Shown in pieces: positions 1 through 10,620 of a stretch of DNA of 64,000 nucleotides (its first letter is position 1; every line of letters begins with the position of its first letter). The position numbers were made by a program, and so were the translations under genes. The DNA comes from Rothia halotolerans (GTDB lineage Bacteria > Actinomycetota > Actinomycetes > Actinomycetales > Micrococcaceae), in NCBI RefSeq assembly GCF_004136635.1, contig NZ_NOIU01000001.1:1-64000 (forward strand), written 5' to 3'. The notes beneath the pieces are model-generated. The model ran no database searches, was not told the origin of the DNA, and was given only the letters and a program-made list of their open reading frames with translations.

Positions 1-493
1 GACCCCAGTGCAGGAAGGAGCGGGACATCGCGGACTGGGCGATCTGCTCCTCCGAGCCGGTGACGCCCGGAGGCGGCGACGCGAAGTGCGAGAGCGGCTC
101 GGAGGCTCCGAAGAAGACCAGGCCGATGCCCATTCCCGCCGCGAACAGGAACGCCAGCCAGGTCATGAAGCTGTAGTCGGGCGTCGAGTCGTCCGGGCCC
201 AGCTTGATGTCGCCCAGGCGACTGAAACCCAGGTACAGGGCGAAGATCACGAACAGCGCGACGATGGCGACGTAATACCAGCCGAAGTAGCCGATGACGT
301 CTTCCTGCAGCGCCGAGAACAGGCGGTTGGCCTCCTGGGGGAAGGCCATGGTCCCCCCGATGAACAGGGCCATGACGACCGCGGCGGGGATGAAGACGCG
401 CTTGTCGATCAGCCCCTTCCGCATCTTGTTCCGAATCCGGGGGGAGATGTCCCCCTCCCGGAGATCGGGTTTGCGAGTCAGAAAATTGGACAT
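1..493 (-). CDS. BCCT-family osmolyte transporter, N-terminal part
   Basis: The gene runs off the left window edge; 164 codons from the ATG at 493 are present. About 30 cytoplasmic residues precede a first membrane helix (near residues 33-50), then a second helix, and then the family-typical stretch [22 protein letters not shown] carriers import glycine betaine, choline or carnitine, usually with sodium, for osmoprotection. The upstream AGG is only a weak ribosome site, so the start is reasonable but not certain. It is divergent from pgi. The substrate cannot be told from this fragment. Confidence 0.88.
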   Translation of the reverse strand, partial: MSNFLTRKPDLREGDISPRIRNKMRKGLIDKRVFIPAAVVMALFIGGTMAFPQEANRLFSALQEDVIGYFGWYYVAIVALFVIFALYLGFSRLGDIKLGPDDSTPDYSFMTWLAFLFAAGMGIGLVFFGASEPLSHFASPPPGVTGSEEQIAQSAMSRSFLHWG

Positions 494-779
494 CTACTAC
501 CTAAATCTCGTGGCTCATGAGGTGCGAGGCTTGCTCGGCGATCCGGACGTGATCCGTGGATCTCGGACCCATCGCATCCGTACTTCTGCAGGACCGATAA
601 CAAGCACACTTACCCATACGGTAGACAAGTCGGCTGATCAATGCCACTTCAGCCACGGGCTGAACCGCCGTCTATGCCCAGCTTCACCGCCCCGTTCGTG
701 TTCTCATACGACGCTGTCCGACGCGGACACGGGGAGCGGACTATGGCGTCGGCGCGCGCTCAGAGGCCACAATGAGGCT
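494..779. promoter_or_regulatory. Divergent intergenic region, transporter / pgi
   Basis: About 286 bases separate the transporter start (493) from pgi (780), and both promoters must lie here. The stretch 600-625 is the most A/T-rich part. I see no convincing riboswitch, terminator or palindromic operator, and no further gene. Confidence 0.35.
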
Positions 780-2465
780 ATGAGTTCACCGAAGCTTCCC
801 GATGTCACTGCCAGCTCCTCCTGGAAGGCCCTGGCCGCCCACCGCTCCGAGATCGAGCCGGACCTCCGCGCCTGGTTCGCCGAGGACCCGCGGCGCGCCT
901 CCGACCTCACGGTCGAGGCGGGCGAGATCGTCGCGGACCTGTCCAAGAACCTCGTCACCGGGCGCACGCTCGAGCTGCTGCTGGACCTGGCCCGCGAGGC
1001 CGGCGTCGAGCAGCGCCGGGACGCGATGTTCGCCGGCGAGCACATCAACGTCACCGAGGACCGGGCCGTGCTGCACACCGCGCTGCGCCGGCCGCGCGAC
1101 GTCGAGCCCCACCTGACGGTGGACGGCCAGGACGTCGACGAGGACGTCCACGAGGTCCTGGCCAAGGTCTACGACTTCGCGGACCGGGTGCGCTCGGGCG
1201 AGTGGACCGGCGTGACCGGCAAGCCCATCGAGACGGTCGTCAACATCGGCATCGGCGGCTCGGACCTCGGCCCCGTGATGGTCTACGAGGCGCTCAAGCA
1301 CCTGGCCCAGCCCGGCCTGAGCGCCCGGTTCATCTCCAACATCGACCCGACCGACGCCGCCGAGACCGTCGCCGACCTGGATCCCGAGACCACCCTGTTC
1401 ATCGTGGCCTCCAAGACCTTCGGCACCCTCGAGACGCTGACCAACGCCCGGGTGTGCCGCTCCTGGCTGCTGGACCGGCTGCGCGAGGAGGGGGCCCTGG
1501 AGGGCTCGGACGACGGCACCGAAGCCGTCGCGAAGCACTTCGTGGCCGTCTCCACCGCGCTGGACAAGGTCGAGGCCTTCGGCATCGACCCCGAGAACGC
1601 CTTCGGCTTCTGGAACTGGGTGGGCGGGCGCTACTCGGTGGACTCGGCGATCGGCACCTCGCTCGCCGTCGTGCTGGGCCCCGATGCCTTCGAGGAGCTC
1701 CTCTCCGGCTTCCACGCCATGGACGAGCACTTCCGCACGACGCCGGCCGAGCGGAACCTGCCGCTGCTGATGGGCCTGCTCAACGTCTGGTACGTCAACT
1801 TCTTCGACGCCGCCTCCCACGCGGTCCTCCCCTACGACCAATACCTGCACCGCTTCCCCGCCTACCTCCAGCAGCTGACGATGGAGTCCAACGGCAAGTC
1901 GGTGCGCTGGGACGGCAGCCCGGTGACCACCCAGACCGGCGAGATCTTCTGGGGCGAGCCCGGCACCAACGGCCAGCACGCCTTCTACCAGCTGATCCAC
2001 CAGGGCACCCGGCTGATCCCGGCGGACTTCATCGCCTTCGCCAACCCCGTGCACCCGGTGAAGGACGGCGAGACGGACGTCCACGAGGTCTTCCTGGCCA
2101 ACTTCTTCGCCCAGACCAAGGCGCTGGCCTTCGGCAAGACCGCCGAGGAGGTCCGCGCGGAGGGCACCGAGGAGGCGGTGGTCCCGGCGCGGGTGTTCAG
2201 CGGCAACCGGCCGACGACCTCGCTCATCGCCCCCGCGCTGACCCCCGCGGTCCTCGGCCAGCTGATCGCGCTCTACGAGCACATCACCTTCGTCGAGGGC
2301 ACGATCTGGGGCATCGACTCCTTCGACCAGTGGGGCGTCGAGCTGGGCAAGCAGCTCGCCCAGGAGATCCTGCCGGCCGTGGCGGGAGACCGCGGGGTCC
2401 TGGAGGAGCAGGACGCCTCGACGCGCGGGCTGATCTCCTACTACCTGGAGCACCGCGGCCGCTGA
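780..2465 (+). CDS. pgi: Glucose-6-phosphate isomerase
   Basis: A 561-residue protein interconverting glucose 6-phosphate and fructose 6-phosphate in the cytoplasm (glycolysis/gluconeogenesis). Both family signatures are present: [12 protein letters not shown] near residue 280 and [14 protein letters not shown] near residue 510. The phosphate-binding [10 protein letters not shown] and the catalytic-region motifs MESNGKSV and HQGTRLIP are also visible. The frame is open upstream of 780, but the ATG at 780 gives the normal family N-terminus and length (about 550). GAGG only two bases upstream is a poor ribosome site. It appears to be transcribed alone. Confidence 0.97.
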   Translation: MSSPKLPDVTASSSWKALAAHRSEIEPDLRAWFAEDPRRASDLTVEAGEIVADLSKNLVTGRTLELLLDLAREAGVEQRRDAMFAGEHINVTEDRAVLHTALRRPRDVEPHLTVDGQDVDEDVHEVLAKVYDFADRVRSGEWTGVTGKPIETVVNIGIGGSDLGPVMVYEALKHLAQPGLSARFISNIDPTDAAETVADLDPETTLFIVASKTFGTLETLTNARVCRSWLLDRLREEGALEGSDDGTEAVAKHFVAVSTALDKVEAFGIDPENAFGFWNWVGGRYSVDSAIGTSLAVVLGPDAFEELLSGFHAMDEHFRTTPAERNLPLLMGLLNVWYVNFFDAASHAVLPYDQYLHRFPAYLQQLTMESNGKSVRWDGSPVTTQTGEIFWGEPGTNGQHAFYQLIHQGTRLIPADFIAFANPVHPVKDGETDVHEVFLANFFAQTKALAFGKTAEEVRAEGTEEAVVPARVFSGNRPTTSLIAPALTPAVLGQLIALYEHITFVEGTIWGIDSFDQWGVELGKQLAQEILPAVAGDRGVLEEQDASTRGLISYYLEHRGR

Positions 2466-2585
2466 GCCGGGCCGGGCTGGTCCCTGAGCAGAACCGGCCC
2501 GAACCAGGCGCCGAGTGAGGCGGGCCGGGCCCCACGCCGAGCAGAACCGGGCGGGGCGGGGCGCCGAGGCGTCCCGCCCGGGCGG

Positions 2586-3023
2586 TCAGCCCCTGAGGGC
2601 CGCCGCCCGGTCGATCAGATAGGGGAAGACGCAGTCGCGAGTCAGCGGGGCGATCTCCGGCCGGCCGATGCCCTCCATGGGGTTGGTCCAGCGCAGCTCC
2701 TCGATCTCGGCGCGGGCGGCCAGCGGCCCCGTCTCCGGGAACGCCCCCGCCGCGCCGCGCAGCTCGAAGACCTCCCCGACCAGCGCCCAGCCGGCCTCGT
2801 TCGCGGCCGCCGTCTCCCACCTGCCGAGGTGGTGCAGGTCGCCCGGGTCCACCTCGAGACCGAGCTCCTCGTTCACCTCGCGCGCGGCCGCGGCGAGGGC
2901 GCTCTCCCCCGGCTCCGGCTTGCCGCCCGGGAACATGAAGGAGGCGGTCCCCCGTTTGCGCACCGTCAGGACGCTTCCTGCGGAGTCCTGGATGACGACT
3001 GCTGAGACTGTGATGACGGGCAT
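2586..3023 (-). CDS. Nudix (MutT-type) hydrolase
   Basis: A 145-residue cytoplasmic hydrolase of nucleoside diphosphate derivatives. The Nudix box is complete: GGKPEPGESALAAAAREVNE followed by ELG, giving the G-x5-E-x7-REV-x-EE-x-G pattern that binds the catalytic divalent cation. The ATG at 3023 gives the short N-terminal strand MPVITVSAVV directly before the fold; the frame is open further upstream but that part looks non-coding. The substrate is unknown; family members clean oxidised nucleotides or cleave NDP-sugars. It converges with pgi. Confidence 0.9.
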   Translation of the reverse strand: MPVITVSAVVIQDSAGSVLTVRKRGTASFMFPGGKPEPGESALAAAAREVNEELGLEVDPGDLHHLGRWETAAANEAGWALVGEVFELRGAAGAFPETGPLAARAEIEELRWTNPMEGIGRPEIAPLTRDCVFPYLIDRAAALRG

Positions 3024-3162
3024 CTGCCCAGCGTAGCCCGCCTCCCCAGGGCCTCCGCCGCCCCCGCTCACTCCGCGAGACCCGGGGCCCGCCGGGGCCC
3101 GTCCGGTATATTGAGGCGAGGAAACGACCCGTGACTCAGCAGCAGGGAGAATGCCCACGCCT

Positions 3163-5385
<2,223 letters not shown>

Positions 5386-5403
5386 CCCGCTCCCGGAAAA
5401 AGT

Positions 5404-5452
5404 GGCCCGGGGCCGACGGCGTCCGCTGCTGCGGCGCCCTCGGCCCCGGGCC
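5404..5452 (+). terminator. GC-rich hairpin after icd
   Basis: A perfect 13-bp stem, GGCCCGGGGCCGA (5404-5416) with TCGGCCCCGGGCC (5440-5452), starts 19 bases after the icd stop. It lacks a long T-run, as is common in actinomycetes, so termination is inferred from stem strength and position. Confidence 0.7.
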
Positions 5453-5529
5453 TCTTCGCGCTCCGGACGGGCCACGGGCCGGGCAGGCGCTCCGAACGGG
5501 CCCACCGGTCGAAATGCCCCCGCACGCGG

Positions 5530-5581
5530 CGACAAAGGCCCCGGCGTCTCCCAGAGAAGGGAGGCGCCGGGGCCTTCGTCG
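5530..5581 (-). terminator. Hairpin terminator after the amino-acid permease
   Basis: An 18-bp stem (5535-5552 with 5559-5576; one T/G wobble position) closes a six-base loop AGAGAA, and CGAC/GTCG can extend it. It sits 80 bases beyond the permease stop and on the minus strand is followed by TTTGTC. It may also back up icd termination from the other side. Confidence 0.7.
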
Positions 5582-5659
5582 TGCGGTCGCGATGCGGAGT
5601 CGAGAAGCCGCCGGCTACGAGGGAAGGGCGGCCCTTCCTCACGCGTGGACGAGTGGGCC

Positions 5660-7138
5660 TTACTTCTTCCCTTCGCCCACGCGGATGCCGGAGACATCGA
5701 CCTCGTCCAGCGGGATGATCCGGTCCTTGGTCACGGCCTTGTGGATGAGCCACACCGCGAGGAAGATCGGCAGGCCGATGTAGGCGCTCAGGACCTGCAG
5801 CAGCTTCCCGTCGAACACCGCCTGGTAGTTCTGCCCCAGGATGACGACGACGCACAGGGCGAAGGCCAGCAGCGGCCCGGCGGGGAAGAGCGGGGCCTTG
5901 TAGGGCAGCTCGGCCAGGTCGTAGCCCTGCCGCACGAAGGCCCGTCTGAAGCGGAAGTGGCACACGGCGATGCCCACCCAGACGATGAACCCGGAGAGCC
6001 CGGAGATGTTCACCAGCCAGGTGTAGGCGGCCCCCTGTCCGACGAGGGCGGTGAGGAAGCCGAACAGCCCCACCGAGGCCGTCATGAGCAGCGCCGGCAG
6101 CGGGATGCCCCGGCGGTTCACGCGGGCGAAGATCTTGGGCGCCTTGCCCTCCGTGGCCATCGAGAAGAGCATCCGCGCCGAGGCGTACAGCCCCGAGTTG
6201 CCGGCCGATAGGATCGCGGTGAGGATCACGGCGTTCATCAGGGAGGCGGCGAAGGCGATGCCGGCGCGCTCGAAGACCAGCGTGAAGGGCGAGAAGGCGA
6301 TGTCGGTCTCGTCGTTGCGCAGCAGGTTGGGGTCCGTGTAGGGGATGAGGAAGCCGATCACGGTGATCGCCCCGACGTAGAAGAGCATGATGCGCCAGAA
6401 GACGGTGCGGATCGCCTTGGGCACGTCCTTCTGCGGGTTCCGGGACTCGCCGGCGGCGACGCCGACCATCTCGGTGCCTTGGAAGGAGAAGCCGGCGATC
6501 ATGAACACGGCGATGATCGAGACGAAGCCGCCGTTGAACGGGGCGTCCTCGGTCGTCCAGTTGGACAGGCCCGGCGCGGAGCCGCCGAGGATTCCGAGGA
6601 TCATCAGCACGCCCGTGATGAGGAAGACGATCACCGCCGCGACCTTGATGAAGGCCAGCAGCGCCTCGCTCTCCCCGAAGGCCTTGGCCGAGAGCGCGTT
6701 CAGGCCCGTGAGGATCACCAGGAACGCGCCCGCCCAGACCCACCCCGGGACGTCCGGGAGCCAGAAGGACATGATCAGCCCGGCCGCCACGAGCTCCGCC
6801 GCGACCGTGATGGCCCAGTTGAACCAGTAGTTCCATCCCATCGCGAAGCCGAAGGAGGGGCTGACGAAGCGGGTGGCGTAGGTCTGGAAGGCGCCGGGGA
6901 CCGGCAGGTGCGCCGCCATCTCCCCCAGGGACTGCATCAGCAGCAGCACCATGCCGCCGATGACGACGTAGGCGACGAGCGCGCCGCCGGGCCCGGCCTG
7001 CGCGATCGTCCCGCCGGATGCGACGAACAGCCCGGTCCCGATGGCGCCGCCGATGGCGATCATCATCAGGTGCCTGGGGCTCAGGCCGCGCTTGAGGCCC
7101 TCCTGTGTGGAGAGGTCCTTCTCGATATCTAACGACAC
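5660..7138 (-). CDS. Amino-acid permease of the APC superfamily (LysP-like)
   Basis: A 492-residue membrane protein with about twelve helices. The first helix region carries IAIGGAIGTGLFVASG, the glycine-rich motif of the amino-acid transporter family. GWNYWFNWAITVAAELVAAG and the later FWRIMLFYVGAITVIGFLIP resemble the proton-coupled lysine permease LysP more than AroP or GabP, so lysine or another cationic/neutral amino acid is a fair guess. The start is GTG at 7138, preceded by a G-rich ribosome site. The lrp and azlCD genes next door make an amino-acid transport neighbourhood. Confidence 0.9.
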   Translation of the reverse strand: MSLDIEKDLSTQEGLKRGLSPRHLMMIAIGGAIGTGLFVASGGTIAQAGPGGALVAYVVIGGMVLLLMQSLGEMAAHLPVPGAFQTYATRFVSPSFGFAMGWNYWFNWAITVAAELVAAGLIMSFWLPDVPGWVWAGAFLVILTGLNALSAKAFGESEALLAFIKVAAVIVFLITGVLMILGILGGSAPGLSNWTTEDAPFNGGFVSIIAVFMIAGFSFQGTEMVGVAAGESRNPQKDVPKAIRTVFWRIMLFYVGAITVIGFLIPYTDPNLLRNDETDIAFSPFTLVFERAGIAFAASLMNAVILTAILSAGNSGLYASARMLFSMATEGKAPKIFARVNRRGIPLPALLMTASVGLFGFLTALVGQGAAYTWLVNISGLSGFIVWVGIAVCHFRFRRAFVRQGYDLAELPYKAPLFPAGPLLAFALCVVVILGQNYQAVFDGKLLQVLSAYIGLPIFLAVWLIHKAVTKDRIIPLDEVDVSGIRVGEGKK

Positions 7139-7224
7139 TGTGGCCCCCGATGGTTCGCCAGGTTGAAAACCAGTTCAGGCTATCACCGCCGAAGGGTACC
7201 CAGGAGTCCGGCAGCGCGCGCCTG

Positions 7225-7665
7225 TCAGCGCTGCGACTTGAGGTTCTTCATCGTCATGCGCGAGTCGACGCGGGCCACGGCGCTGTCGCTGAACAGCCGC
7301 CTCATGACCCACTCCTCGTAGGCCGGGGCGTCGCGCACCTGCACGTGCATCATGTAGTCGGGCGAGCCGAACATCCTCCGGAACTCCACGACCTCGGGCA
7401 TCTGCGCCACCCGTTCCTCGAAGCCCGTGATGACCTCCCGCCCCTGGGCGCTGAGCTCCACGTGGGTGACGACCTCGAAGCCGCGTCCGAGGGACTCGGG
7501 GTCGACGACGGCCCGGTAGCCGGTGATGACGCCCTCCCGCTCCAGCCGCCTCACCCGCCGCAGGCAGGGGGCGGGGGTGAGTCCCACCCGTCCCGCCAGC
7601 TCCTGGTTGCTGAGACGCCCGTCCCGGCTCAGCTCGTCGATGATTGCGCGATCCAAGGAATCCAT
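7225..7665 (-). CDS. lrp: Lrp/AsnC-family transcriptional regulator
   Basis: A 146-residue regulator: an N-terminal helix-turn-helix (residues about 1-60, starting MDSLDRAIIDELSRDGRLSN) followed by the RAM ligand-binding domain that senses amino acids. The ATG at 7665 gives the normal family start; the frame is open upstream but there is no better start. It is divergent from azlC, only 81 bases away. In Corynebacterium Lrp activates the brnFE exporter in response to methionine and branched-chain amino acids, and the arrangement here is the same. Confidence 0.93.
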   Translation of the reverse strand: MDSLDRAIIDELSRDGRLSNQELAGRVGLTPAPCLRRVRRLEREGVITGYRAVVDPESLGRGFEVVTHVELSAQGREVITGFEERVAQMPEVVEFRRMFGSPDYMMHVQVRDAPAYEEWVMRRLFSDSAVARVDSRMTMKNLKSQR

Positions 7666-7746
7666 GGACCCATGATTGCCCACCAGCCGGATCTGCGGCA
7701 ACAAAAAGGACAGCCGATTGCGGACCGGATCGGATAGTCTCGCATC
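7666..7746. promoter_or_regulatory. lrp / azlC divergent control region
   Basis: 81 bases between the two starts. A -10-like GATAGT at 7733-7738 lies only eight bases before the azlC ATG, so azlC may be transcribed as a leaderless message. The Lrp binding site should lie here, but I see no clear palindrome. Confidence 0.45.
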
Positions 7747-8583
7747 ATGCCCGCTCCCGATACTGCCTCCCTGCCGGCGGCATCCTCGCCCGCCGACCCG
7801 CCGGAGCCGCCCCCGGCGCCGGCGGGAACACCCTCCGAAGCCGCCGAGCCCTCCGTCTCCGAGGCCTCGGCGGCCCCCGAGGCCGAGACCGCGCCCCGGG
7901 CCTCCGACCTGAAGGCGGCCTTCAAGAGCGCCGGAGTGGTCTGGATGGGCATCTTCGTCCTCGGCCTCGGCTTCGGCGTCCTGGTGACCGCCCACGGCCT
8001 GCCCTGGTGGCTGGCGCCCATCATCTCGGGGACGGTCTTCGCCGGGTCCGTGGAGTTCATCCTCATCGGGCTCATCGCGGCCTCGGCGCCGCTGGCGAGC
8101 ATCGCGCTGACGACCTTCCTCATGAACTCCCGGCACCTCTTCTACGGCCTCTCCTACCCGCTGAAGAGGATCCGCAGCAGGTGGGGTCGGCTCTACGCGA
8201 GCTTCTCGCTGTGCGACGAGGCATTCGCCCTGCACGCCAGCCGGGAGCCCGAGACCCTGACCGGGGGCCGGATGCTCTGGACGCATCTGGGGCTCCACGT
8301 GGGCTGGGCCGCGGGCGGCGCCCTCGGCGGGCTCACCGGGGCAACCCTGCTCTCGGAGATCGAGGGCATGGACTTCATCCTCACGGCCCTGTTCATCGTG
8401 CTGGCGCTGGAGGCCTACCTGGAGCGGCCGGACCTGCTGACCGCCGGCCTTGCCGCCGCCTCCGCCGCCGTCGCGCTGCTCCTCGCGCGCGGCTCGATGC
8501 TCCTGGTCGCCATGCTCGTCTTCCTCACCACGCTGGTGGCCCGCTTCCTCGTCACGTCCCGGAGGTCTCGTCGTCGTGCCTAG
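7747..8583 (+). CDS. azlC: Branched-chain amino-acid exporter, large subunit (AzlC/BrnF)
   Basis: A 278-residue AzlC-family membrane protein with several helices, including WMGIFVLGLGFGVLVTAHG and the conserved MNSRHLFYGLS segment. With AzlD it forms the two-component exporter of isoleucine, leucine, valine and methionine (BrnFE in Corynebacterium). The first 50 or so residues are Pro/Ala/Glu-rich and unlike the family, so either they form an unusual cytoplasmic tail or the true start is a later ATG. It overlaps azlD by eight bases, and Lrp control is likely. Confidence 0.92.
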   Translation: MPAPDTASLPAASSPADPPEPPPAPAGTPSEAAEPSVSEASAAPEAETAPRASDLKAAFKSAGVVWMGIFVLGLGFGVLVTAHGLPWWLAPIISGTVFAGSVEFILIGLIAASAPLASIALTTFLMNSRHLFYGLSYPLKRIRSRWGRLYASFSLCDEAFALHASREPETLTGGRMLWTHLGLHVGWAAGGALGGLTGATLLSEIEGMDFILTALFIVLALEAYLERPDLLTAGLAAASAAVALLLARGSMLLVAMLVFLTTLVARFLVTSRRSRRRA

Positions 8584-8902
8584 TCCCGCCTATGTCGCCG
8601 CGGCCATCGGGATCGCCGTCGCCATCACCTTCGCGCTGCGCCTCATCCCGTTCCTGGCCGGCCCGAAGCTGAGGGACTCGCAGGTCATGGCCTCGGTCTC
8701 CCGCTGGATGCCGCTGGGGATCGTCGTCATCCTCGCCGTGTACGGGCTCTCCACGATCGACTTCTCGGCGCCGGACCACGGCGTGCCGGCGCTGGCGGGG
8801 GCCGCCGTGACCGCGCTGGTGCACCTCTGGCGGCGCAACGTCCTGCTCTCGATCCTCTCCGGCACCGTGGTGTGCCTGGTGCTGGCCAACCTCGTGTTCT
8901 GA
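8576..8902 (+). CDS. azlD: Branched-chain amino-acid exporter, small subunit (AzlD/BrnE)
   Basis: A 108-residue membrane protein with about four helices, the same length as Corynebacterium BrnE. I chose the GTG at 8576, inside the end of azlC, because it gives the normal family start (VPSPAYVAAAIGIAVAITFA); the frame is open further upstream. The overlap indicates translational coupling with azlC. Confidence 0.9.
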   Translation: MPSPAYVAAAIGIAVAITFALRLIPFLAGPKLRDSQVMASVSRWMPLGIVVILAVYGLSTIDFSAPDHGVPALAGAAVTALVHLWRRNVLLSILSGTVVCLVLANLVF

Positions 8903-8947
8903 GCCCGGCCGCGCGGCCGGGAGGCGAGGCGCCCGGAGCACGGCGCC

Positions 8948-9104
8948 GGGGGACGACACCGCCGGGCCTCGACCCTCAGGAACGACACCGACGCCGCTTG
9001 GCCTGCGGGTCCGGATAACGGCGCAGCCCGGCTGGGGGTTCCGGAGGACGACCTCGCCCGGCGCGCATACCCCGGAGACGACAACGGCCGGCACGCCTCC
9101 CCGC
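8948..9104. repeat. Degenerate tandem repeat, about 31-bp period
   Basis: Five imperfect units begin with GGA-x-(G)ACGAC-type sequence at about 8951, 8979, 9013, 9043 and 9074 (GGACGACACC, GGAACGACACCG, GGATAACGGCG, GGAGGACGACCTCG, GGAGACGACAACGG). The units also share a CCGG-rich middle. It fills the gap between azlD and sufE, and the last unit forms the left arm of the sufE terminator. It looks like a decayed tandem array. Confidence 0.5.
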
Positions 9105-9130
9105 GGGGATCGCGTGCCGGCCGTCGTCGT
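9078..9130 (-). terminator. Hairpin terminator after sufE
   Basis: A 19-bp stem, ACGACAACGGCCGGCACGC (9078-9096) with GCGTGCCGGCCGTCGTCGT (9112-9130), one mismatch, and a 15-base loop. It lies 37 bases past the sufE stop on the minus strand and could also stop azlCD transcription. Confidence 0.75.
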
Positions 9131-9166
9131 ATCGCCGTGACGCCGGGTTTCAGCCCGGGCGCGGCC

Positions 9167-9619
9167 TCATCCGGCCAGGGCGGCGGACTTCTCCGAGACC
9201 TGGCGCTGGATGCGGGCGAGCATCCCGCTCATGCCGTTGAGCCGCAGCGGGCTGACCGCCTCACTCAGCGAGAGGCGCAGGGCGAGGTCGGCGGGGACGG
9301 CGAGGACCGTCTCGGCGGGGGCGCCGTCGAGTCCCTCGTGGAGGATCCCGGCGAAGCCGCGCGTGGTCGGCGCCTCGGGCGGGGCCGAGAAGTGCAGGTG
9401 CACGGTGCCGTCGTCGTCCACCTCGGTGAGCAGGAAGATCGGCGACTGGCACTCGGGGACGGGCTCCAGCAGCTCCGGGTGGTCCTGGAGCCGCTCGGGC
9501 AGGGCCGGCAGGCCCTTGCTGAACTCGAGCAGCAGCTGCAGCCGCTCGGGCTTGGGCATCGAGGCGAAGTCCTCGGCGATCTCCCGCAGGGACTCCGGCA
9601 GGTCGGCGTTCTCGAGCAT
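9167..9619 (-). CDS. sufE: SufE family cysteine-desulfurase sulfur acceptor
   Basis: A 150-residue cytoplasmic protein. SufE takes sulfur as a persulfide from the cysteine desulfurase SufS and passes it on for Fe-S cluster assembly. The acceptor cysteine is Cys57 in the motif PVPECQSPIFLL, and the length is normal. Its ATG directly follows the stop codon of the upstream rhodanese gene, so the two are translationally coupled and form a sulfur-transfer pair. No sufS or sufBCD is in the window. Confidence 0.92.
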   Translation of the reverse strand: MLENADLPESLREIAEDFASMPKPERLQLLLEFSKGLPALPERLQDHPELLEPVPECQSPIFLLTEVDDDGTVHLHFSAPPEAPTTRGFAGILHEGLDGAPAETVLAVPADLALRLSLSEAVSPLRLNGMSGMLARIQRQVSEKSAALAG

Positions 9620-10522
9620 CTAGGCCGCCACCGCCTCGCCGGGCTCCTCGCCCCGGGCGATCGGCACCCGCACGGCGTTACCCCACTCGGTCCACGAGCC
9701 GTCGTAGTTGCGCACGCTGCCGAAGCCCAGCAGGTACTTCAGGACGAACCAGGTGTGGCTGGAGCGCTCGCCGATCCGGCAGTAGGCGATGACGTCCTGG
9801 CCGGGCTCGAGGCCGAGCTCCTCCTGGTAGATCCCGCGGAGCTCCTCGGCCTCCTTGAAGGTCCCGTCCTCGGCGGCGGCGCGGGCCCACGGCACGGAGT
9901 GCGCGGTGGGGATGTGGCCGCCGCGCATGGCCCCCTCCTCGGGGTAGTCGGGCATGTGGGTGCGGCGTCCGGTGTACTCGTCGGGGCTGCGCACGTCGAT
10001 CAGCGGCAGCCGGCCGATGCTGTCCCGGACCTCGGGCAGGAAGGCGCGGATCGAGGCGTCGTCGCGCTCCACCACCGGGTACTCGGTCGCGGCGGGCGCC
10101 GGCGCCTCGGTGACGGTCTCGCGGCCCTCGGCGAGCCACTGGGCGCGGCCGCCGTCCATGAGGCGCACGTCCTCGTGCCCGAAGAGCTCGAAGACCCACA
10201 GGGCGTAGGCCGCCCACCAGTTGGACTTGTCGCCGTAGACGACCACGGTGGTGTCCCGGGAGATGCCCTTGGCGGACATCAGCCGGGCGAAGCCCTCGCC
10301 GTCGACGTAGTCGCGGGTCACCGGGTCGTTGAGCTCGGTGTGCCAGTCGATCTTGACGGCGCCGGGGACGTGCCCGGTCTCGTACAGCAGGACGTCCTCG
10401 TCGCTCTCCACCACGACGACGTCCTCGTCCCCCGCGTGCTCGGCCACCCACTGGGTGCTCACCAAGCGCTCCGGGTGCGCGTACTGCGCGAACTTCGGGT
10501 GCTGATCGGTCGGTGCTGTCAC
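9620..10522 (-). CDS. sseA: Thiosulfate/3-mercaptopyruvate sulfurtransferase (two-domain rhodanese)
   Basis: About 300 residues with two rhodanese domains. The N-terminal domain (about 20-145) is inactive, and the C-terminal one has the active-site cysteine in [16 protein letters not shown]. It moves sulfur from thiosulfate or 3-mercaptopyruvate to an acceptor. The GTG at 10522 has GGAGG four bases upstream; an in-frame GTG at 10538-10540 is the alternative and adds six residues. The tight junction with sufE suggests it feeds sulfur into the same pathway. Confidence 0.92.
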   Translation of the reverse strand: MTAPTDQHPKFAQYAHPERLVSTQWVAEHAGDEDVVVVESDEDVLLYETGHVPGAVKIDWHTELNDPVTRDYVDGEGFARLMSAKGISRDTTVVVYGDKSNWWAAYALWVFELFGHEDVRLMDGGRAQWLAEGRETVTEAPAPAATEYPVVERDDASIRAFLPEVRDSIGRLPLIDVRSPDEYTGRRTHMPDYPEEGAMRGGHIPTAHSVPWARAAAEDGTFKEAEELRGIYQEELGLEPGQDVIAYCRIGERSSHTWFVLKYLLGFGSVRNYDGSWTEWGNAVRVPIARGEEPGEAVAA

Positions 10523-10620
10523 TGTGCCTCCATCGCTCACGTGTCGAGTCCTCGCAACGGTCTCGATTCTTCCTCATCATCAGAAACGGCGCGGGGCGGT
10601 CCGGATATTCCCGGCGGCCG

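Noticed and set aside
8948-9104. CRISPR-like array (about 31-bp period)
   Set aside because: Units are degenerate along their whole length with no repeat/spacer division and no cas genes.
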